Source: Comamonas sp. lk (GTDB taxonomy: Bacteria > Pseudomonadota > Gammaproteobacteria > Burkholderiales > Burkholderiaceae_C). Taken from it: 50,882 nt of DNA. The stretch lies in assembly GCA_945925985.1 (NCBI GenBank), contig CAMELV010000029.1, positions 1 through 50,882 on the forward strand, written 5' to 3'. Below are positions 8,902 to 21,521 of the stretch, one piece after another (the first letter of the stretch is position 1; each line of letters starts with the position of its first letter). The position numbers and the translations under genes were made by a program. Under the pieces are notes generated by a model, which did no database searches, had not been told where the DNA came from, and saw only the letters and a program-made list of their open reading frames with translations.

Positions 8902-8995
8902 TGGTAGCGGCAACCTTTGCTCTTTCGAGCCAAGCCACCAGCCCTTGCGGACCGGCTGTTACCGGCTTGCGCCTTGCTCATCTTGCGATGAAACC

Positions 8996-9071
8996 TGGCG
9001 ACCCCACGGGGATTCGAACCCCGGTACTCACCGTGAAAGGGTGATGTCCTAGGCCTCTAGACGATGGGGTC
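8996..9071 (-). tRNA. tRNA-Glu (TTC)
   Basis: 76 nt with encoded CCA. The minus strand begins GACCCCATCGTCTAGAGG, the anticodon loop contains CTTTCAC (anticodon TTC), and the T-arm holds GGTTCGAATCC. It is the substrate of the glutamyl-tRNA synthetase encoded just upstream on the same strand. Confidence 0.96.
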
Positions 9072-9128
9072 AAAACCTTTGGACTTCCGTCTCAACACAC
9101 AGCTTTGCAGCTGTTTCCCGAAAAATGG

Positions 9129-9204
<76 letters not shown>

Positions 9205-9280
9205 TGATACCCGAACTGCCCGTGACATTCTCCACGCTGGCAAGCCGCTTTTTCCGAGCCTCAAAGTATAGCGTTAATTT

Positions 9281-10684
9281 TCAAGGTACTTGCAGGCGCT
9301 GCAGCACTTTTTCTCGGTCGCACAGTTCCAGCACCGCATCCAGCGACGGTGTTTGGGCCGTGCCCATCACCAGCACGCGCACCGGCATGGCCAGCTGCGG
9401 CATCTTCAGGGCGCAGGTGGCCAGCACCTCTTTGATGGCGGCGGCAATGGCGGCGCGCTGCCAGTCGCAGCTGGCCAGTTTGTCCGCCAACAACGCCAGC
9501 GCTGGGCGCACCGCGTCGGTCACATGCTGGGCCACTTCTTCGGGCGATGGGCGCACGTCGGCATAAAAGGCCTTGGCCCAGTCGGCCAACACCAGCAAGG
9601 TGTCGCAGCGGTCTTTAAACAGCGCGCAGATGCGGGGCAGGCGATCGTCCACCGGCACGGCGCGGCGCTGCAACTGCTGCGCCACCAGCGGGGCCAGTAC
9701 CTCATCCGCCGTGGCTTTGAGGTGCTGGGCGTTGACCCAGCGCAGCTTGGCTTCGTCAAACTGGGCGGCGCTGCGGCCCAGGTGGTCCAGGTTGAACCAC
9801 TGCAAAAATTGCTCGCGGCTGAAAATTTCGTCGTCGCCATGGCTCCAGCCCAGGCGGGCCAGGTAGTTCACCATGGCATCAGGCAGGTAGCCTTCGTCGC
9901 GGTACTGAGTGACGGGCTTGGCGCCGTTGCGCTTGCTCATCTTTTCGCCCTGCTCATTGAGTACGGTGGGCAGGTGCGCGTACACCGGCGGCACATGGCC
10001 CAGGGCCTCAAAGATGTTGATCTGGCGCGGCGTGTTGTTGACGTGGTCGTCGCCGCGGATCACGTGGGTGATGGCCATGTCGATATCGTCCACCACCACG
10101 CAAAAGTTGTAGGTGGGCGTGCCCACCGGCTCGCCGGGGCCCGCTGGGCGGGCAATGACCAGGTCGTCCAGCTCATCGTTGCTGATCTCGATGCGGCCTT
10201 TAACCTTGTCGTCCCAGGCCACCACGCCGTGCAGCGGGTTCTTGAAGCGCAGCACTGGCGCCACACCGGCCGGCACCGGTGGCAGGGTTTTGCCGGGCTC
10301 GGGGCGCCAGGTGCCGTCGTAGCGCGGCTTTTGTTTGGCGGCCATCTGGCCCTCACGCAGGGCGTCCAGGTCGGCCACACTCATGTAGCAGGGGTACACA
10401 TGACCGGCGGCCTGCAGCTCGGCCAGCACCGCCTTGTAGCGGTCCATGCGCTGCATTTGGTAGAAGGGGCCTTCGTCGTAGTTCAACCCCAGCCAGGCCA
10501 TGCCCTCGATGATGACGTCTACTGCGGCCTGAGTGGAGCGGTCCAGGTCAGTGTCTTCAATGCGCAGAATAAAGTCGCCGCCGGTAGCGCGCGCAAAGGC
10601 CCAGGGGTACAGCGCTGAACGAATGTTGCCCAGGTGGATGAAGCCGGTGGGCGACGGGGCGAAGCGGGTGCGGGTTTTGCTCAT
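9281..10684 (-). CDS. gltX: Glutamyl-tRNA synthetase
   Basis: A 467-residue class I aminoacyl-tRNA synthetase that charges tRNA-Glu in the cytoplasm. The N-terminal [20 protein letters not shown] contains the HIGH-type signature (HLGN), and [10 protein letters not shown] near residue 250 is the KMSKS-type loop. Length matches bacterial GltX. The start ATG overlaps the metZ stop by 4 nt (ATGA), so it is translationally coupled to metZ. Its own product's substrate, tRNA-Glu, is encoded about 210 nt downstream in the same direction. Confidence 0.97.
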   Translation of the reverse strand: MSKTRTRFAPSPTGFIHLGNIRSALYPWAFARATGGDFILRIEDTDLDRSTQAAVDVIIEGMAWLGLNYDEGPFYQMQRMDRYKAVLAELQAAGHVYPCYMSVADLDALREGQMAAKQKPRYDGTWRPEPGKTLPPVPAGVAPVLRFKNPLHGVVAWDDKVKGRIEISNDELDDLVIARPAGPGEPVGTPTYNFCVVVDDIDMAITHVIRGDDHVNNTPRQINIFEALGHVPPVYAHLPTVLNEQGEKMSKRNGAKPVTQYRDEGYLPDAMVNYLARLGWSHGDDEIFSREQFLQWFNLDHLGRSAAQFDEAKLRWVNAQHLKATADEVLAPLVAQQLQRRAVPVDDRLPRICALFKDRCDTLLVLADWAKAFYADVRPSPEEVAQHVTDAVRPALALLADKLASCDWQRAAIAAAIKEVLATCALKMPQLAMPVRVLVMGTAQTPSLDAVLELCDREKVLQRLQVP

Positions 10685-11895
10685 GACAAGGTATCCAGGC
10701 CAAGGGCCAGATCGGCCTTGATGTCGTCTAGGTGTTCCAGCCCCACCGCCACGCGAATCAGGCCCTGGCCAATGCCGGCAGCCTGGCGTTGCGGCTCGGT
10801 CAGGCGGCCATGCGAGGTGCTGGCCGGGTGGGCGGCCAGGGTTTTGGTGTCGCCCAGGTTGGTGGACAGCGACAGCACCTGCATGGCGTCCAGCACGGCA
10901 AAGGCACGCGCACGAGCCTGCTCGGGGTTGGCAGCTTTCAAGTCAAACGACAACACCGCACCGCCCACGCCGGATTGCTGTGCCATGGCCAACGCATGCT
11001 GCGGGTGGCTGGCCAGCCCGGGGTAGTGCACCCGGCTCACGGCCGGGTGGTCTTGCAGCCACTGTGCCAGGGCCAGCGCCTGGTCAGATTGGGCGCGCAT
11101 GCGCAGGTCCAGCGTTTCCAGGCCCTTGAGCACCACCCAGGCGTTGAAAGGCGCCAGCGACATGCCGCCGCTTTTGAGCACCGGCAAAAACTTCTCGGTG
11201 ACCATGGCCTGGCTGGCGCACAGGGCGCCCGCCACGACGCGGCCTTGGCCGTCCAGGTACTTGGTGCCCGAGTGCATGATGATGTCAGCCCCAAACAGCA
11301 CCGGGCGCTGCAGCGCTGGCGTGGCAAAGCAGTTGTCCAGCGCCAACAGGGCGCCGGCGTTGTGGGCAATATCAGCCAGAGCCTGGATATCGCACACCTC
11401 GGTCAGGGGGTTGGTGGGGGTCTCGGCAAACAACAGCCGAGTGTTGCTGCGCATCGCAGCCTGCCAGGCGGCGGTGTCGGCTTGCGACACAAAGGTGGAT
11501 TCCACTCCAAAGCGGGCCAGGTCGGTGCCAATAAGCCGGATGGTGGAGCCAAACATCGAGCGGGAGCACACGATGTGGTCACCGGCCTTGAGCAGGGCCA
11601 GGCACATCATCAAAATGGCGGACATGCCTGAGGCGGTGCCAATGGCGGCCTCGGTGCCTTCCAGCGCGGCCAGCCGCTGCTCGAAGCTGCTCACGGTGGG
11701 GTTACCGTAGCGGCCGTAGGTATAGCCTTCTTCCTCACCAGCAAAGCGGCGCGCGGCGGCCTCGGCTGTGGGCTGCACATAGCCGCTGGTGAGGTACAGG
11801 GCTTCCGAGTTTTCGCCGTACTGGCTGCGCGCCACGGCCTTGCGCACCGCCAGGGTGTCGCGGTGCAGGGGGCGGGGTGGTGTGGGCTGGGTCAT
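10681..11895 (-). CDS. metZ: O-succinylhomoserine sulfhydrylase
   Basis: A 404-residue PLP enzyme of the Cys/Met metabolism family that makes homocysteine from O-succinylhomoserine and sulfide, in methionine synthesis. Visible are the [13 protein letters not shown] substrate/PLP region near the N-terminus, and the Schiff-base lysine in [17 protein letters not shown]. The position directly after purF (3-nt gap) is the usual context of metZ in beta- and gammaproteobacteria such as Pseudomonas, which supports MetZ over cystathionine gamma-synthase. It overlaps gltX by 4 nt. Confidence 0.92.
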   Translation of the reverse strand: MTQPTPPRPLHRDTLAVRKAVARSQYGENSEALYLTSGYVQPTAEAAARRFAGEEEGYTYGRYGNPTVSSFEQRLAALEGTEAAIGTASGMSAILMMCLALLKAGDHIVCSRSMFGSTIRLIGTDLARFGVESTFVSQADTAAWQAAMRSNTRLLFAETPTNPLTEVCDIQALADIAHNAGALLALDNCFATPALQRPVLFGADIIMHSGTKYLDGQGRVVAGALCASQAMVTEKFLPVLKSGGMSLAPFNAWVVLKGLETLDLRMRAQSDQALALAQWLQDHPAVSRVHYPGLASHPQHALAMAQQSGVGGAVLSFDLKAANPEQARARAFAVLDAMQVLSLSTNLGDTKTLAAHPASTSHGRLTEPQRQAAGIGQGLIRVAVGLEHLDDIKADLALGLDTLS

Positions 11896-11898
11896 GAC

Positions 11899-13398
<1,500 letters not shown>

Positions 13399-13437
13399 AG
13401 GTTTCCAATCCGCCCGGGGTGCGCGTTTGCCGCAGCC

Positions 13438-13923
13438 TCAGGGCAAGTACTTTCCAAATTCTTGCGGCAGCAGGGGCTTTAGGCCCTTCAATGCCGTGCT
13501 GGCAATGCCTGCACCCACCGAGTCGCGCCACCAGTCGCTGGTCTTCAGGGGCGTCATGGTGACGGCCACCGCCGCCGCCAGCACCAGCACGGCGCCACGC
13601 ACCAGGCCAAACACCGCGCCGAGAATGCGGTCGACCGGCTGCAGCCCGACCATGGAAAACAGGGTTTTGGCCAGCCGGGCCAGCAGCGCAGCGACAAAAA
13701 CAGACAGCACAAATACCAGTACAAAGCCAGCGGCGTAGCGCACCGCCTCCCCAGCCCCGCGCATGGGCAGTAGCTGGGCCATGTCAGGCGCGAACCATTG
13801 CGCCAAAACAAAAGCCGCCGCCCAACCCAGCACCGACAGCACCTCGTAAACCAGCCCACGCCAAGCGCCTAACAGCATCGACAAGGCCAAGGCTGCCAGG
13901 ATGATCCAGTCAAGAACCTGCAT
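13438..13923 (-). CDS. cvpA: CvpA family membrane protein
   Basis: A 161-residue inner-membrane protein with four hydrophobic segments (for example WIILAALALSMLLGAWRGLV and ILGAVFGLVRGAVLVLAAAV). Length, topology and position between dedD and purF match CvpA, a small conserved membrane protein first linked to colicin V production and now to envelope robustness; its biochemical role is not established. The cytoplasmic tail ends in KPLLPQEFGKYLP. Confidence 0.9.
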   Translation of the reverse strand: MQVLDWIILAALALSMLLGAWRGLVYEVLSVLGWAAAFVLAQWFAPDMAQLLPMRGAGEAVRYAAGFVLVFVLSVFVAALLARLAKTLFSMVGLQPVDRILGAVFGLVRGAVLVLAAAVAVTMTPLKTSDWWRDSVGAGIASTALKGLKPLLPQEFGKYLP

Positions 13924-13941
13924 AACGCCAAACGGGCCAAC

Positions 13942-14637
13942 TCAAAGCGTCAGGATGGTCGCCGGCAAGTCAAGCCGCCGGATTTTTTCGGCGGCCCGCT
14001 CTGCGTCAGCCTTGGTCGTAAACGGGCCCACCCGGACCCGGGTGCGCGGCCCCTCTTTGGTTTCCGCGACATGGGTGTACGTCTTGAGCCCGGCCCGCTC
14101 AACCTTCATGCGCACCTCTTGGGCCCGTGCAGCATCGGCAAAAGCGCCCACCTGCACGACATAACGATTGCCCACTTCGGCGCCAGGCTTTGGCAACTCT
14201 TGCCCATCCAGCGACGATTGTGCCTTGACGGCCTGGTCTACCTTCGGCACGGGCATTGCTACCGGCTTGGACGCAGTCACCGCGGCCGAGGCCGGTACGG
14301 TCGGCAGAATTTCTTCAATGTCCTGCACAGGGGCCTTGGTTGGGGCAGGCGTTGGGGCAGTCACCGGCGTTTCAACCGCCACCGCAGGGGGCTCAGCAGC
14401 CGGCAAACTCAAGGGTTTGACCTTGTTGCGGTCGGGTATTTCGATCGGGATATCGACTGCCACGGGTCGCGGCTGCTGGTCAAACAACAAGGGGAACACG
14501 ATGACCCCGGCAAGCACCAGCACAGCGGAGCCGATCAGCCGGTGTTTGGCGCGCCGGCGTACCGCCTCGACGCTTTCAGGCAGGATCGGCGCGGCGGGGG
14601 ATTCATCGCCACTGTTACGGGACTTTAAAAAGGCCAT
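13942..14637 (-). CDS. dedD: SPOR domain protein, DedD-like
   Basis: About 231 residues from the ATG at 14637 (MAFLKSRNSGDESP). The frame could start 12 codons earlier at a TTG, but the ATG gives the normal form of the family. A single transmembrane helix (LIGSAVLVLAGVIVFPLLF) follows a short cytoplasmic part. A long Pro/Ala/Val linker then crosses the periplasm to a C-terminal SPOR domain (RYVVQVGAFADAARAQEVRM to the end). SPOR domains bind denuded glycan strands at the division septum. The folC-dedD-cvpA-purF order is the same as in E. coli, supporting the DedD assignment. Confidence 0.88.
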   Translation of the reverse strand: MAFLKSRNSGDESPAAPILPESVEAVRRRAKHRLIGSAVLVLAGVIVFPLLFDQQPRPVAVDIPIEIPDRNKVKPLSLPAAEPPAVAVETPVTAPTPAPTKAPVQDIEEILPTVPASAAVTASKPVAMPVPKVDQAVKAQSSLDGQELPKPGAEVGNRYVVQVGAFADAARAQEVRMKVERAGLKTYTHVAETKEGPRTRVRVGPFTTKADAERAAEKIRRLDLPATILTL

Positions 14638-14662
14638 AGGGTCCAGGTCCGGGGTCAGGGGT

Positions 14663-15991
14663 TCAGGTATCAACCATGTGCCGCGCCTGCAGGCGGGGAA
14701 TACCGTCTTTCAGAATACCGCCCACGGTGTAGAACGATCCAAACACCACAATTCTATCAGCGGGGTCAGCTGAAGCCATGGCCGCTTGAAGCGCCGACAA
14801 AGGGTCGTCATGTGTCGTTGCAACGGCGTCCTTACGATGGTTTTGCGCCCGCCATTTGGCGGCCAGGCCATGGGCTGTGTCGGCCCTTGGCGTGGGAAGG
14901 TCCGTGAAATACCACCGGTCGATCAGCGGGTTGACCTTGGCCAGCATGGGCACAAGATCCTTGTCGGCCATGGCACCAAAGACCGCATGCGTGGTTGGAA
15001 AGTAGCCCATCACATCCAAATTGGCCGCCAATGCCGCCACCGAATGCGGGTTGTGCGACACGTCCAACACCAGCGTGGGTTGGCCAGGCACGATCTGGAA
15101 ACGCCCGGTCAGCTCGACCTGGCCCAAGCCGCTGCGCACTGCTTGAGCCGTCACCGGCAGCCGCTCACGCAAGGCCGCCAGTGCCGCCAGGACACCGGCC
15201 GCATTAACCAGTTGGTTGGCGCCGCGCAAGGCCGGATAAGCCAGGCCGCTATAGCGACGGCTACCACGCGAAGCCGAGGTGCTCCAGCCCCACTGCTGTT
15301 TGTCGCCTGCCACCTGAAAATCCACACCGGCACGCCACAGATCAGCATCAATGTCACGCGCCCGGTCCAGCACACTTTGCGGCGGCATCGGGTCGCTCAC
15401 CACCACCGGGCGCCCCGTTCGCATGATGCCGGCTTTTTCAAACCCGATAGCTTCCCGGTCAGGCCCGAGCAGCTCCATATGATCCAGATCAATGCTGGTG
15501 ATGATGGCGCAATCTGGGTCAATGATATTGACCGCATCAAGCCGGCCACCCAAGCCCACTTCCAGAATCACGACATCTAGTGACTGACGCGCCATGACGT
15601 CCAAAATTGCCAGCGTTGAAAACTCAAAATAAGTGAGGGAGATTTCCTCATCATTTTGGCATCTAGCCCTTTCCACGCTTGAGAATGACGCTACCAATTC
15701 AATAGCATTTACCGGCTCGCCCAGCAAGCGCAGCCGTTCCTCAAAATGCACCAGATGCGGCGAGGTGTAAACCCCGGTGCGGTAGCCGGCCTGCCGTAAA
15801 ACCGACTCCAGCATGGCGCAGGTGGAACCCTTGCCATTGGTCCCAGCGACAGTGAAGACCGGGCAGGCGAAGCACATGCCCATCCGCTGCGCAACCGTGT
15901 GCACACGCGACAGGCCCATATCGATGCTTTTGGGATGCAGCCGTTCGCAATGCGCCAGCCATTGGTCCAGGGTTTGGGGTTCGGTTGTCAT
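14663..15991 (-). CDS. folC: Bifunctional dihydrofolate / folylpolyglutamate synthase
   Basis: About 442 residues from ATG 15991 (MTTEPQTLDQWLAHCERLHP). The Mur-ligase-like P-loop VAGTNGKGSTCAMLESVL, the omega-loop region and GLGGRLDAVNII are clear FolC signatures. The enzyme adds glutamate to dihydropteroate and then extends folate with more glutamates. The frame is open further upstream, but that sequence overlaps the start of the divergent Spx-like gene and lacks homology. The 3' end is 25 nt from the dedD start used here. Confidence 0.94.
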   Translation of the reverse strand: MTTEPQTLDQWLAHCERLHPKSIDMGLSRVHTVAQRMGMCFACPVFTVAGTNGKGSTCAMLESVLRQAGYRTGVYTSPHLVHFEERLRLLGEPVNAIELVASFSSVERARCQNDEEISLTYFEFSTLAILDVMARQSLDVVILEVGLGGRLDAVNIIDPDCAIITSIDLDHMELLGPDREAIGFEKAGIMRTGRPVVVSDPMPPQSVLDRARDIDADLWRAGVDFQVAGDKQQWGWSTSASRGSRRYSGLAYPALRGANQLVNAAGVLAALAALRERLPVTAQAVRSGLGQVELTGRFQIVPGQPTLVLDVSHNPHSVAALAANLDVMGYFPTTHAVFGAMADKDLVPMLAKVNPLIDRWYFTDLPTPRADTAHGLAAKWRAQNHRKDAVATTHDDPLSALQAAMASADPADRIVVFGSFYTVGGILKDGIPRLQARHMVDT

Positions 15992-16030
15992 GGTTGCGCC
16001 ATTGTCGCCGAGTGCGGCATGATGCTGGCC

Positions 16031-16426
16031 ATGACACATCCCACTTCGCCCTTGCAGGTTTTCGGTATTCCCAATTGCGACACTGTCAAAAAAGCCAGAG
16101 CCTGGCTGAGCGACCACGGGTTGGTTTACGACTTTGTCGACTTCAAGAAGCAGGGGCTGCCCGAGGCGCCTTTGCAGTCATGGATCGCGCACCTGGGTTG
16201 GCAGGCCCTGCTCAACACTCGCGGCGCGACCTGGCGCGGGCTCAGTGACGCCGAGCGGGTGGGCGTGACTGACGCCGCAAGTGCCAGCGCTTTGATGCGA
16301 GCGCAACCCAGTGTGGTACGCCGGCCGGTAGTGCAATGGCTGGGCGGTGAGGTGAGCGTGGGCTTTGATCCAGCCGCGTGGCAGGCCCGCCTTGACAGCC
16401 GCGTCGTCCCGACGGGGCTCGCCTAA
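16031..16426 (+). CDS. Spx/ArsC-like (YffB type) protein
   Basis: About 131 residues starting at ATG 16031 (MTHPTSPLQVFGIPNCDTVK). Two ATGs at 16019 and 16022 in frame are alternatives. The thioredoxin-like fold with a single N-terminal Cys in NCDTVKKARAWL and a downstream ALLNTRGATWRGL block places it in the ArsC/Spx/YffB family. YffB-type members are not proven arsenate reductases, and the role is open. It is divergent from folC with only ~40 nt between starts. Confidence 0.82.
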   Translation: MTHPTSPLQVFGIPNCDTVKKARAWLSDHGLVYDFVDFKKQGLPEAPLQSWIAHLGWQALLNTRGATWRGLSDAERVGVTDAASASALMRAQPSVVRRPVVQWLGGEVSVGFDPAAWQARLDSRVVPTGLA

Positions 16427-16454
16427 AATCAATTCTTTACCTCACAGCATCTAG

Positions 16455-17801
<1,347 letters not shown>

Positions 17802-17814
17802 ACGCAAAGGTAGG

Positions 17815-18819
17815 CTAGCGGCGGCTGGCGCGCTGCCGCAGGCCGAGCAGGCCCTGCCCTGGCTGGTTTTGCGTCAGGTAAGCCTGAGCCACCGGCCGCA
17901 GCGCCGCAGGCGTGATGCCCAAGGCGGCCAAGCCGGGCAGCTTGCCGCTGGCCACATTGGGACGGCGCATCGAATCCAGGTTGTCGCGGCTCATCAGCGG
18001 CTCGCCAGGGGCCAGTGCCATCAGCGCCGCCTGAAGTTGGGCCAGCCAATTGGGCAAGCCAAAGACCGGCCGGCCACGCCCTCCGCGAACGCCACTGAGT
18101 TGGCCCGCCAACTGAACCAGCTGTTTCAGACTGAAGACCTCGGGGCCACACAGCTCCAGCACCTGAGGCGTTTGTTCAGCAGGCATACCGAGGGGGCGCG
18201 CAAGGCAACAGACCACGGCTCTGGCCACGTCTTCCACCCAAACCGGTTGAAACTGTGCGTCCGCGCCGGCCAGCGGCACAAACGGCGCGATTTTTTGCAG
18301 CGCAGCAAACAGGTTCAAGAGCTTGTCCTCAGCACCAAAAATCACGCTCGGACGCAGTATGGCCAAAGCGAATGGCGCCAGGGCGCCGCTGGCGGCTGCC
18401 TGCATCAAGGCCGCTTCACCATGGCCTTTGCTGCGCAGGTACATCGATGGCGCCACCTGCGGCCGCAGGGCATCGGCACCCAGCGCACTCAGATGAACCA
18501 CCTGCAGCACCCGAGCAATACGGCAGGCACGCGCTAATTTTTGTGGCAACGCGACATGCACTTTGTCAAAAGCCGCCTGGCTGCCGTGCAAGATGGCCAC
18601 CAGGTTGACCACCGCCTCATGACCTGCCAACGCGGCCGTCAGGGCGGCTTCGTCGTGCACGTCGAGCGCCAGCACGGTGAGCAGCGGAAGATGGAGCAGG
18701 TGTTGGGCGTTGGCCCGCCTGCGGGTAGGAACCGTCACCCGCCATCCCTCGCGAACCAATTTTTCGCAGACATGCGCGCCGACAAAGCCGGTTCCACCCA
18801 ACACCATAATTTTTTTCAT
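17815..18819 (-). CDS. NAD(P)-binding epimerase-like protein, complex I NDUFA9 type
   Basis: About 334 residues from ATG 18819 (MKKIMVLGGTGFVGAHVCEKL). The GGTGFVG dinucleotide loop begins the Rossmann fold of the extended/atypical short-chain dehydrogenase family. The VHLSALGA and YLRSKGHGEAA blocks replace the classical YxxxK site in the way seen in NDUFA9-like proteins. Members bind NADPH and are thought to have structural or regulatory roles rather than a known catalytic reaction. Convergent with argG, 13 nt apart. Confidence 0.85.
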   Translation of the reverse strand: MKKIMVLGGTGFVGAHVCEKLVREGWRVTVPTRRRANAQHLLHLPLLTVLALDVHDEAALTAALAGHEAVVNLVAILHGSQAAFDKVHVALPQKLARACRIARVLQVVHLSALGADALRPQVAPSMYLRSKGHGEAALMQAAASGALAPFALAILRPSVIFGAEDKLLNLFAALQKIAPFVPLAGADAQFQPVWVEDVARAVVCCLARPLGMPAEQTPQVLELCGPEVFSLKQLVQLAGQLSGVRGGRGRPVFGLPNWLAQLQAALMALAPGEPLMSRDNLDSMRRPNVASGKLPGLAALGITPAALRPVAQAYLTQNQPGQGLLGLRQRASRR

Positions 18820-18951
18820 GAGACCGATTTTGCACCGCAGCCGATCCAAGCCAGCGATTAAGGTCAATCAATGCGGTAAAACAAGCCTTCGAGATCAGGG
18901 TCAGCATGACTTACCCTGACCTCTGCCATGACGGATGAGGTTGGCAAGCGT

Positions 18952-19983
18952 TCAGACCACCACGGGCTCAGGCTCCAGCAATATGCCAAAGCGCTCGTAG
19001 ACGCTGGTCTGGATCGCATAGGCCAGGGTCATGACCTCGCCGCCAGTGGCGCCGCCTCGGTTCACCAGCACCAAGGCCTGCTTGTCGTAGACGCCGGCAT
19101 TGCCAACCGATTTACCCTTCCAGCCGCAGGCGTCAATCAACCAGCCGGCGGCCAGTTTGACTGAGCCATCCACTAGGTTGTAGTAGACGATTTTTGGATC
19201 GCGCGCGATGATGTCAACGCATTGTTCGGCCGTGACCGTGGGGTTCTTGAAAAAGCTCCCGGCGTTGCCGATCAGTGCCGGGTCGGGCAGTTTGGCCCGG
19301 CGAATCTCGCACACCCAGTCAAAAATATGTTGCGGCGTCGGCTGTGACACTTGGCGCTGCACCATCTTCTTGTCCAAATCAGCGTAACCCAGCACGGCGC
19401 GCCAGGGCTTGGGCAGGGCAAAACGCACGCGGGTAATCAGAGCCCGACCGGCCAGGCCAAGCGACTGGGTGGCATGCTTGAAGACCGAATCGCGGTAACC
19501 AAAGCCGCATTGGGCGGCATCCAGGGTAAACGTTTGGCCGGTCTGCAGGTCAATCGCATCGAGCGACTCGAACCGGTCTTGAAGCTCGACCCCGTAAGCG
19601 CCCACATTTTGAACCGGCGATGCCCCTACCGTGCCGGGAATGAGGGCCATATTTTCGAGCCCGGGGTAGCCCTGGGCCAAGGTCCACTCAACGAATTCGT
19701 GCCAATTTTCTCCCGCGCCGGCCTCAACCACCCAAGCCCGCGGCGTATCTCGCAGCAGCCGGCGGCCCTTAATCTCGACTTTGAGCACCAGAGCCTTGAC
19801 GTCGCCGGTCAGCACGATATTACTGCCGCCACCCAAAATGAACTTGGGCGCCTCTCCCCAGTCTGGATCAGCCAGCACGGCGAGCACATCGGCTTCACTG
19901 CCAATCCGTACCAGGGCATGGGCTCGCGCCACAATGTGAAAGGTGTTACAAGGCTGAAGCGGGACGTTTTTCTCGACTAACAT
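18952..19983 (-). CDS. murB: UDP-N-acetylenolpyruvoylglucosamine reductase
   Basis: About 343 residues from ATG 19983 ([20 protein letters not shown]), matching the E. coli length (342). It reduces the enolpyruvyl group in peptidoglycan precursor synthesis with NADPH and FAD. Visible are [14 protein letters not shown] (FAD loop), [19 protein letters not shown], and [11 protein letters not shown] with the catalytic Ser. The frame extends upstream into the divergent yajQ promoter area without homology. The 52-nt gap to the yajQ ATG should hold both promoters. Confidence 0.95.
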   Translation of the reverse strand: MLVEKNVPLQPCNTFHIVARAHALVRIGSEADVLAVLADPDWGEAPKFILGGGSNIVLTGDVKALVLKVEIKGRRLLRDTPRAWVVEAGAGENWHEFVEWTLAQGYPGLENMALIPGTVGASPVQNVGAYGVELQDRFESLDAIDLQTGQTFTLDAAQCGFGYRDSVFKHATQSLGLAGRALITRVRFALPKPWRAVLGYADLDKKMVQRQVSQPTPQHIFDWVCEIRRAKLPDPALIGNAGSFFKNPTVTAEQCVDIIARDPKIVYYNLVDGSVKLAAGWLIDACGWKGKSVGNAGVYDKQALVLVNRGGATGGEVMTLAYAIQTSVYERFGILLEPEPVVV

Positions 19984-20035
19984 AGCTTTATTCTCGCACT
20001 TGCTCCTCCCGCCTGACCCTTTTCGGAACCCCGCC

Positions 20036-20521
20036 ATGCCCTCTTTTGACACCATCTGCGAAGCCAATCTGGTCGAAGTAAAAAACGCGGTAGAGAACAC
20101 AGCCAAGGAAATCGCGACCCGATTCGATTTCAAGGGCACCCCCGCTGCTGTAGAGATTAAGGACAAGGACATCACCTTGATCGGTAATGCCGACTTTCAA
20201 TTGGCCCAGATCGAGGAAATCCTGCGTAACAAACTGACCAAACGCGGTGTCGATGTGCGCTTTCTTGACATTGGCGACGCGCAAAAAATCGGCGGCGACA
20301 AGGTCAAACAGGTGATCAAGGTCCGTAACGGCATCGAGACCGAAGCCTCCAAGAAAATCCAGCGTCTGATTAAAGACAGCAAACTCAAGGTGCAGGCTGC
20401 GATCCAGGGTGACGCCGTGCGGGTCACGGGCGCCAAGCGTGACGACCTGCAGGCGGCCATGGCACTGATCAAAAATGAAATCGCAGACCTGCCCTTGAGC
20501 TTCAATAACTTCCGAGACTGA
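20036..20521 (+). CDS. YajQ family nucleotide-binding protein
   Basis: A 161-residue protein from ATG 20036 ([20 protein letters not shown]), the canonical YajQ beginning. Two similar half-domains are visible, and the C-terminus [10 protein letters not shown] is diagnostic. YajQ proteins bind nucleotides; a Xanthomonas member is a cyclic di-GMP receptor acting on transcription. Here it is followed 28 nt later by a degenerate HD-GYP-type gene, an interesting pairing given the c-di-GMP link. Confidence 0.93.
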   Translation: MPSFDTICEANLVEVKNAVENTAKEIATRFDFKGTPAAVEIKDKDITLIGNADFQLAQIEEILRNKLTKRGVDVRFLDIGDAQKIGGDKVKQVIKVRNGIETEASKKIQRLIKDSKLKVQAAIQGDAVRVTGAKRDDLQAAMALIKNEIADLPLSFNNFRD

Positions 20522-20549
20522 TGTAGGCCTGGGCCTCGGCCCGGATGCC

Positions 20550-21509
20550 ATGACGGTACAAAACGAAAAAGAATACGAAGACCTGCTGGGGCTGTGGTCC
20601 GACTTGGAGTCTGGCCTCGGTGTCTTGCTGGGTAGCCCGAAGAGTATCCAGGAGTTTGAAAAGCGGATACGCCAATATGACCGATGGATGCAGGACCTGC
20701 TGCGCCGGGATACCGACGTTGGCCTGTACCTGCTGTTTCAATTGGCCAGCAATTCCTCAGTGGGCTACAGCGCATCACACGCGCTGGTTTGTGCGGTACT
20801 GTGCCATCTGATCGGCACCGAACTCGGCATCGAACCTGAGGAGCGCGAGGGCCTGGTCAACGCAGCGCTGACCATGAACATTGCCATGACGGCGCTACAA
20901 GATGAATTGGCCCAGCAATTGGAGCGCCCTAACCCAGGGCAAACTGACGCCATCCGAAGCCATGCGGCGCGTGGGCAAGACATACTGGTCCAACTGGGCG
21001 TGTCCAACGCCCTGTGGCTGGGCACTTTGCTGCTGCACCATGACGACATCACGAGCAAAGGAGAATTCCGGAGCGTTGCGCCAGCGCACAGGCTGGCCCG
21101 GATCTTACGAGTGGTAGACCGCTACGCGGCCATGATCAGCCCGCGAAAATCACGGGAGGGCCGAAGCAGCACCGACTCGCTGCGCTCCATCATCAGCGGA
21201 TCCGACCCAAATGGCGACGAAGTCGGGCGTACCTTGGTGCGAGCGGTTGGGCTTTGTCCGCCCGGCACCTTCGTCAAGCTAGATGACCAGCAGGTGGCGG
21301 TGGTCATCCGGCGCAGTCAGCAAGCCAACCGCCCCTTTGTCGCCATTGTTCTTGATGGGGGCGGCGTACTGCTGAAACCACCCCGCTTGCACCGAACGGC
21401 CAACGGCAACCCAGGCATCCGTGCCGCACTGAGTGCCTCGACCGTCAACGAGCGCCTGAACCACCACCTGATCCTGCAACTGGGCGCCTACGCGGCTCAG
21501 CAGGGCTAA
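20550..21509 (+). CDS. Degenerate HD-GYP-related protein
   Basis: A 319-residue protein resembling HD-GYP c-di-GMP phosphodiesterases in layout: an N-terminal helical region, then a SHALVCAVLCHLIGTELG helix in the position of the first metal-ligand helix. However, the place of the HD dyad (normally AALLHDIGK) reads NAALTMNIAM, and the GYP region is LLLHHDDITSKGEF. The HD residues are therefore missing while some downstream histidines persist, so catalysis is doubtful. A C-terminal ~90-residue beta-rich extension (CPPGTFVKLDDQQVAVVIRR) resembles the part found after many HD-GYP domains. It may act as a binding or scaffold protein. Confidence 0.75.
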   Translation: MTVQNEKEYEDLLGLWSDLESGLGVLLGSPKSIQEFEKRIRQYDRWMQDLLRRDTDVGLYLLFQLASNSSVGYSASHALVCAVLCHLIGTELGIEPEEREGLVNAALTMNIAMTALQDELAQQLERPNPGQTDAIRSHAARGQDILVQLGVSNALWLGTLLLHHDDITSKGEFRSVAPAHRLARILRVVDRYAAMISPRKSREGRSSTDSLRSIISGSDPNGDEVGRTLVRAVGLCPPGTFVKLDDQQVAVVIRRSQQANRPFVAIVLDGGGVLLKPPRLHRTANGNPGIRAALSASTVNERLNHHLILQLGAYAAQQG

Positions 21510-21521
21510 GGGCATGCCCAG

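Noticed and set aside
9290..10618. 442-codon plus-strand frame opposite gltX
   Set aside because: Antisense of a clear gltX; the protein is a His/Gln/Val-rich low-complexity product typical of antisense frames.
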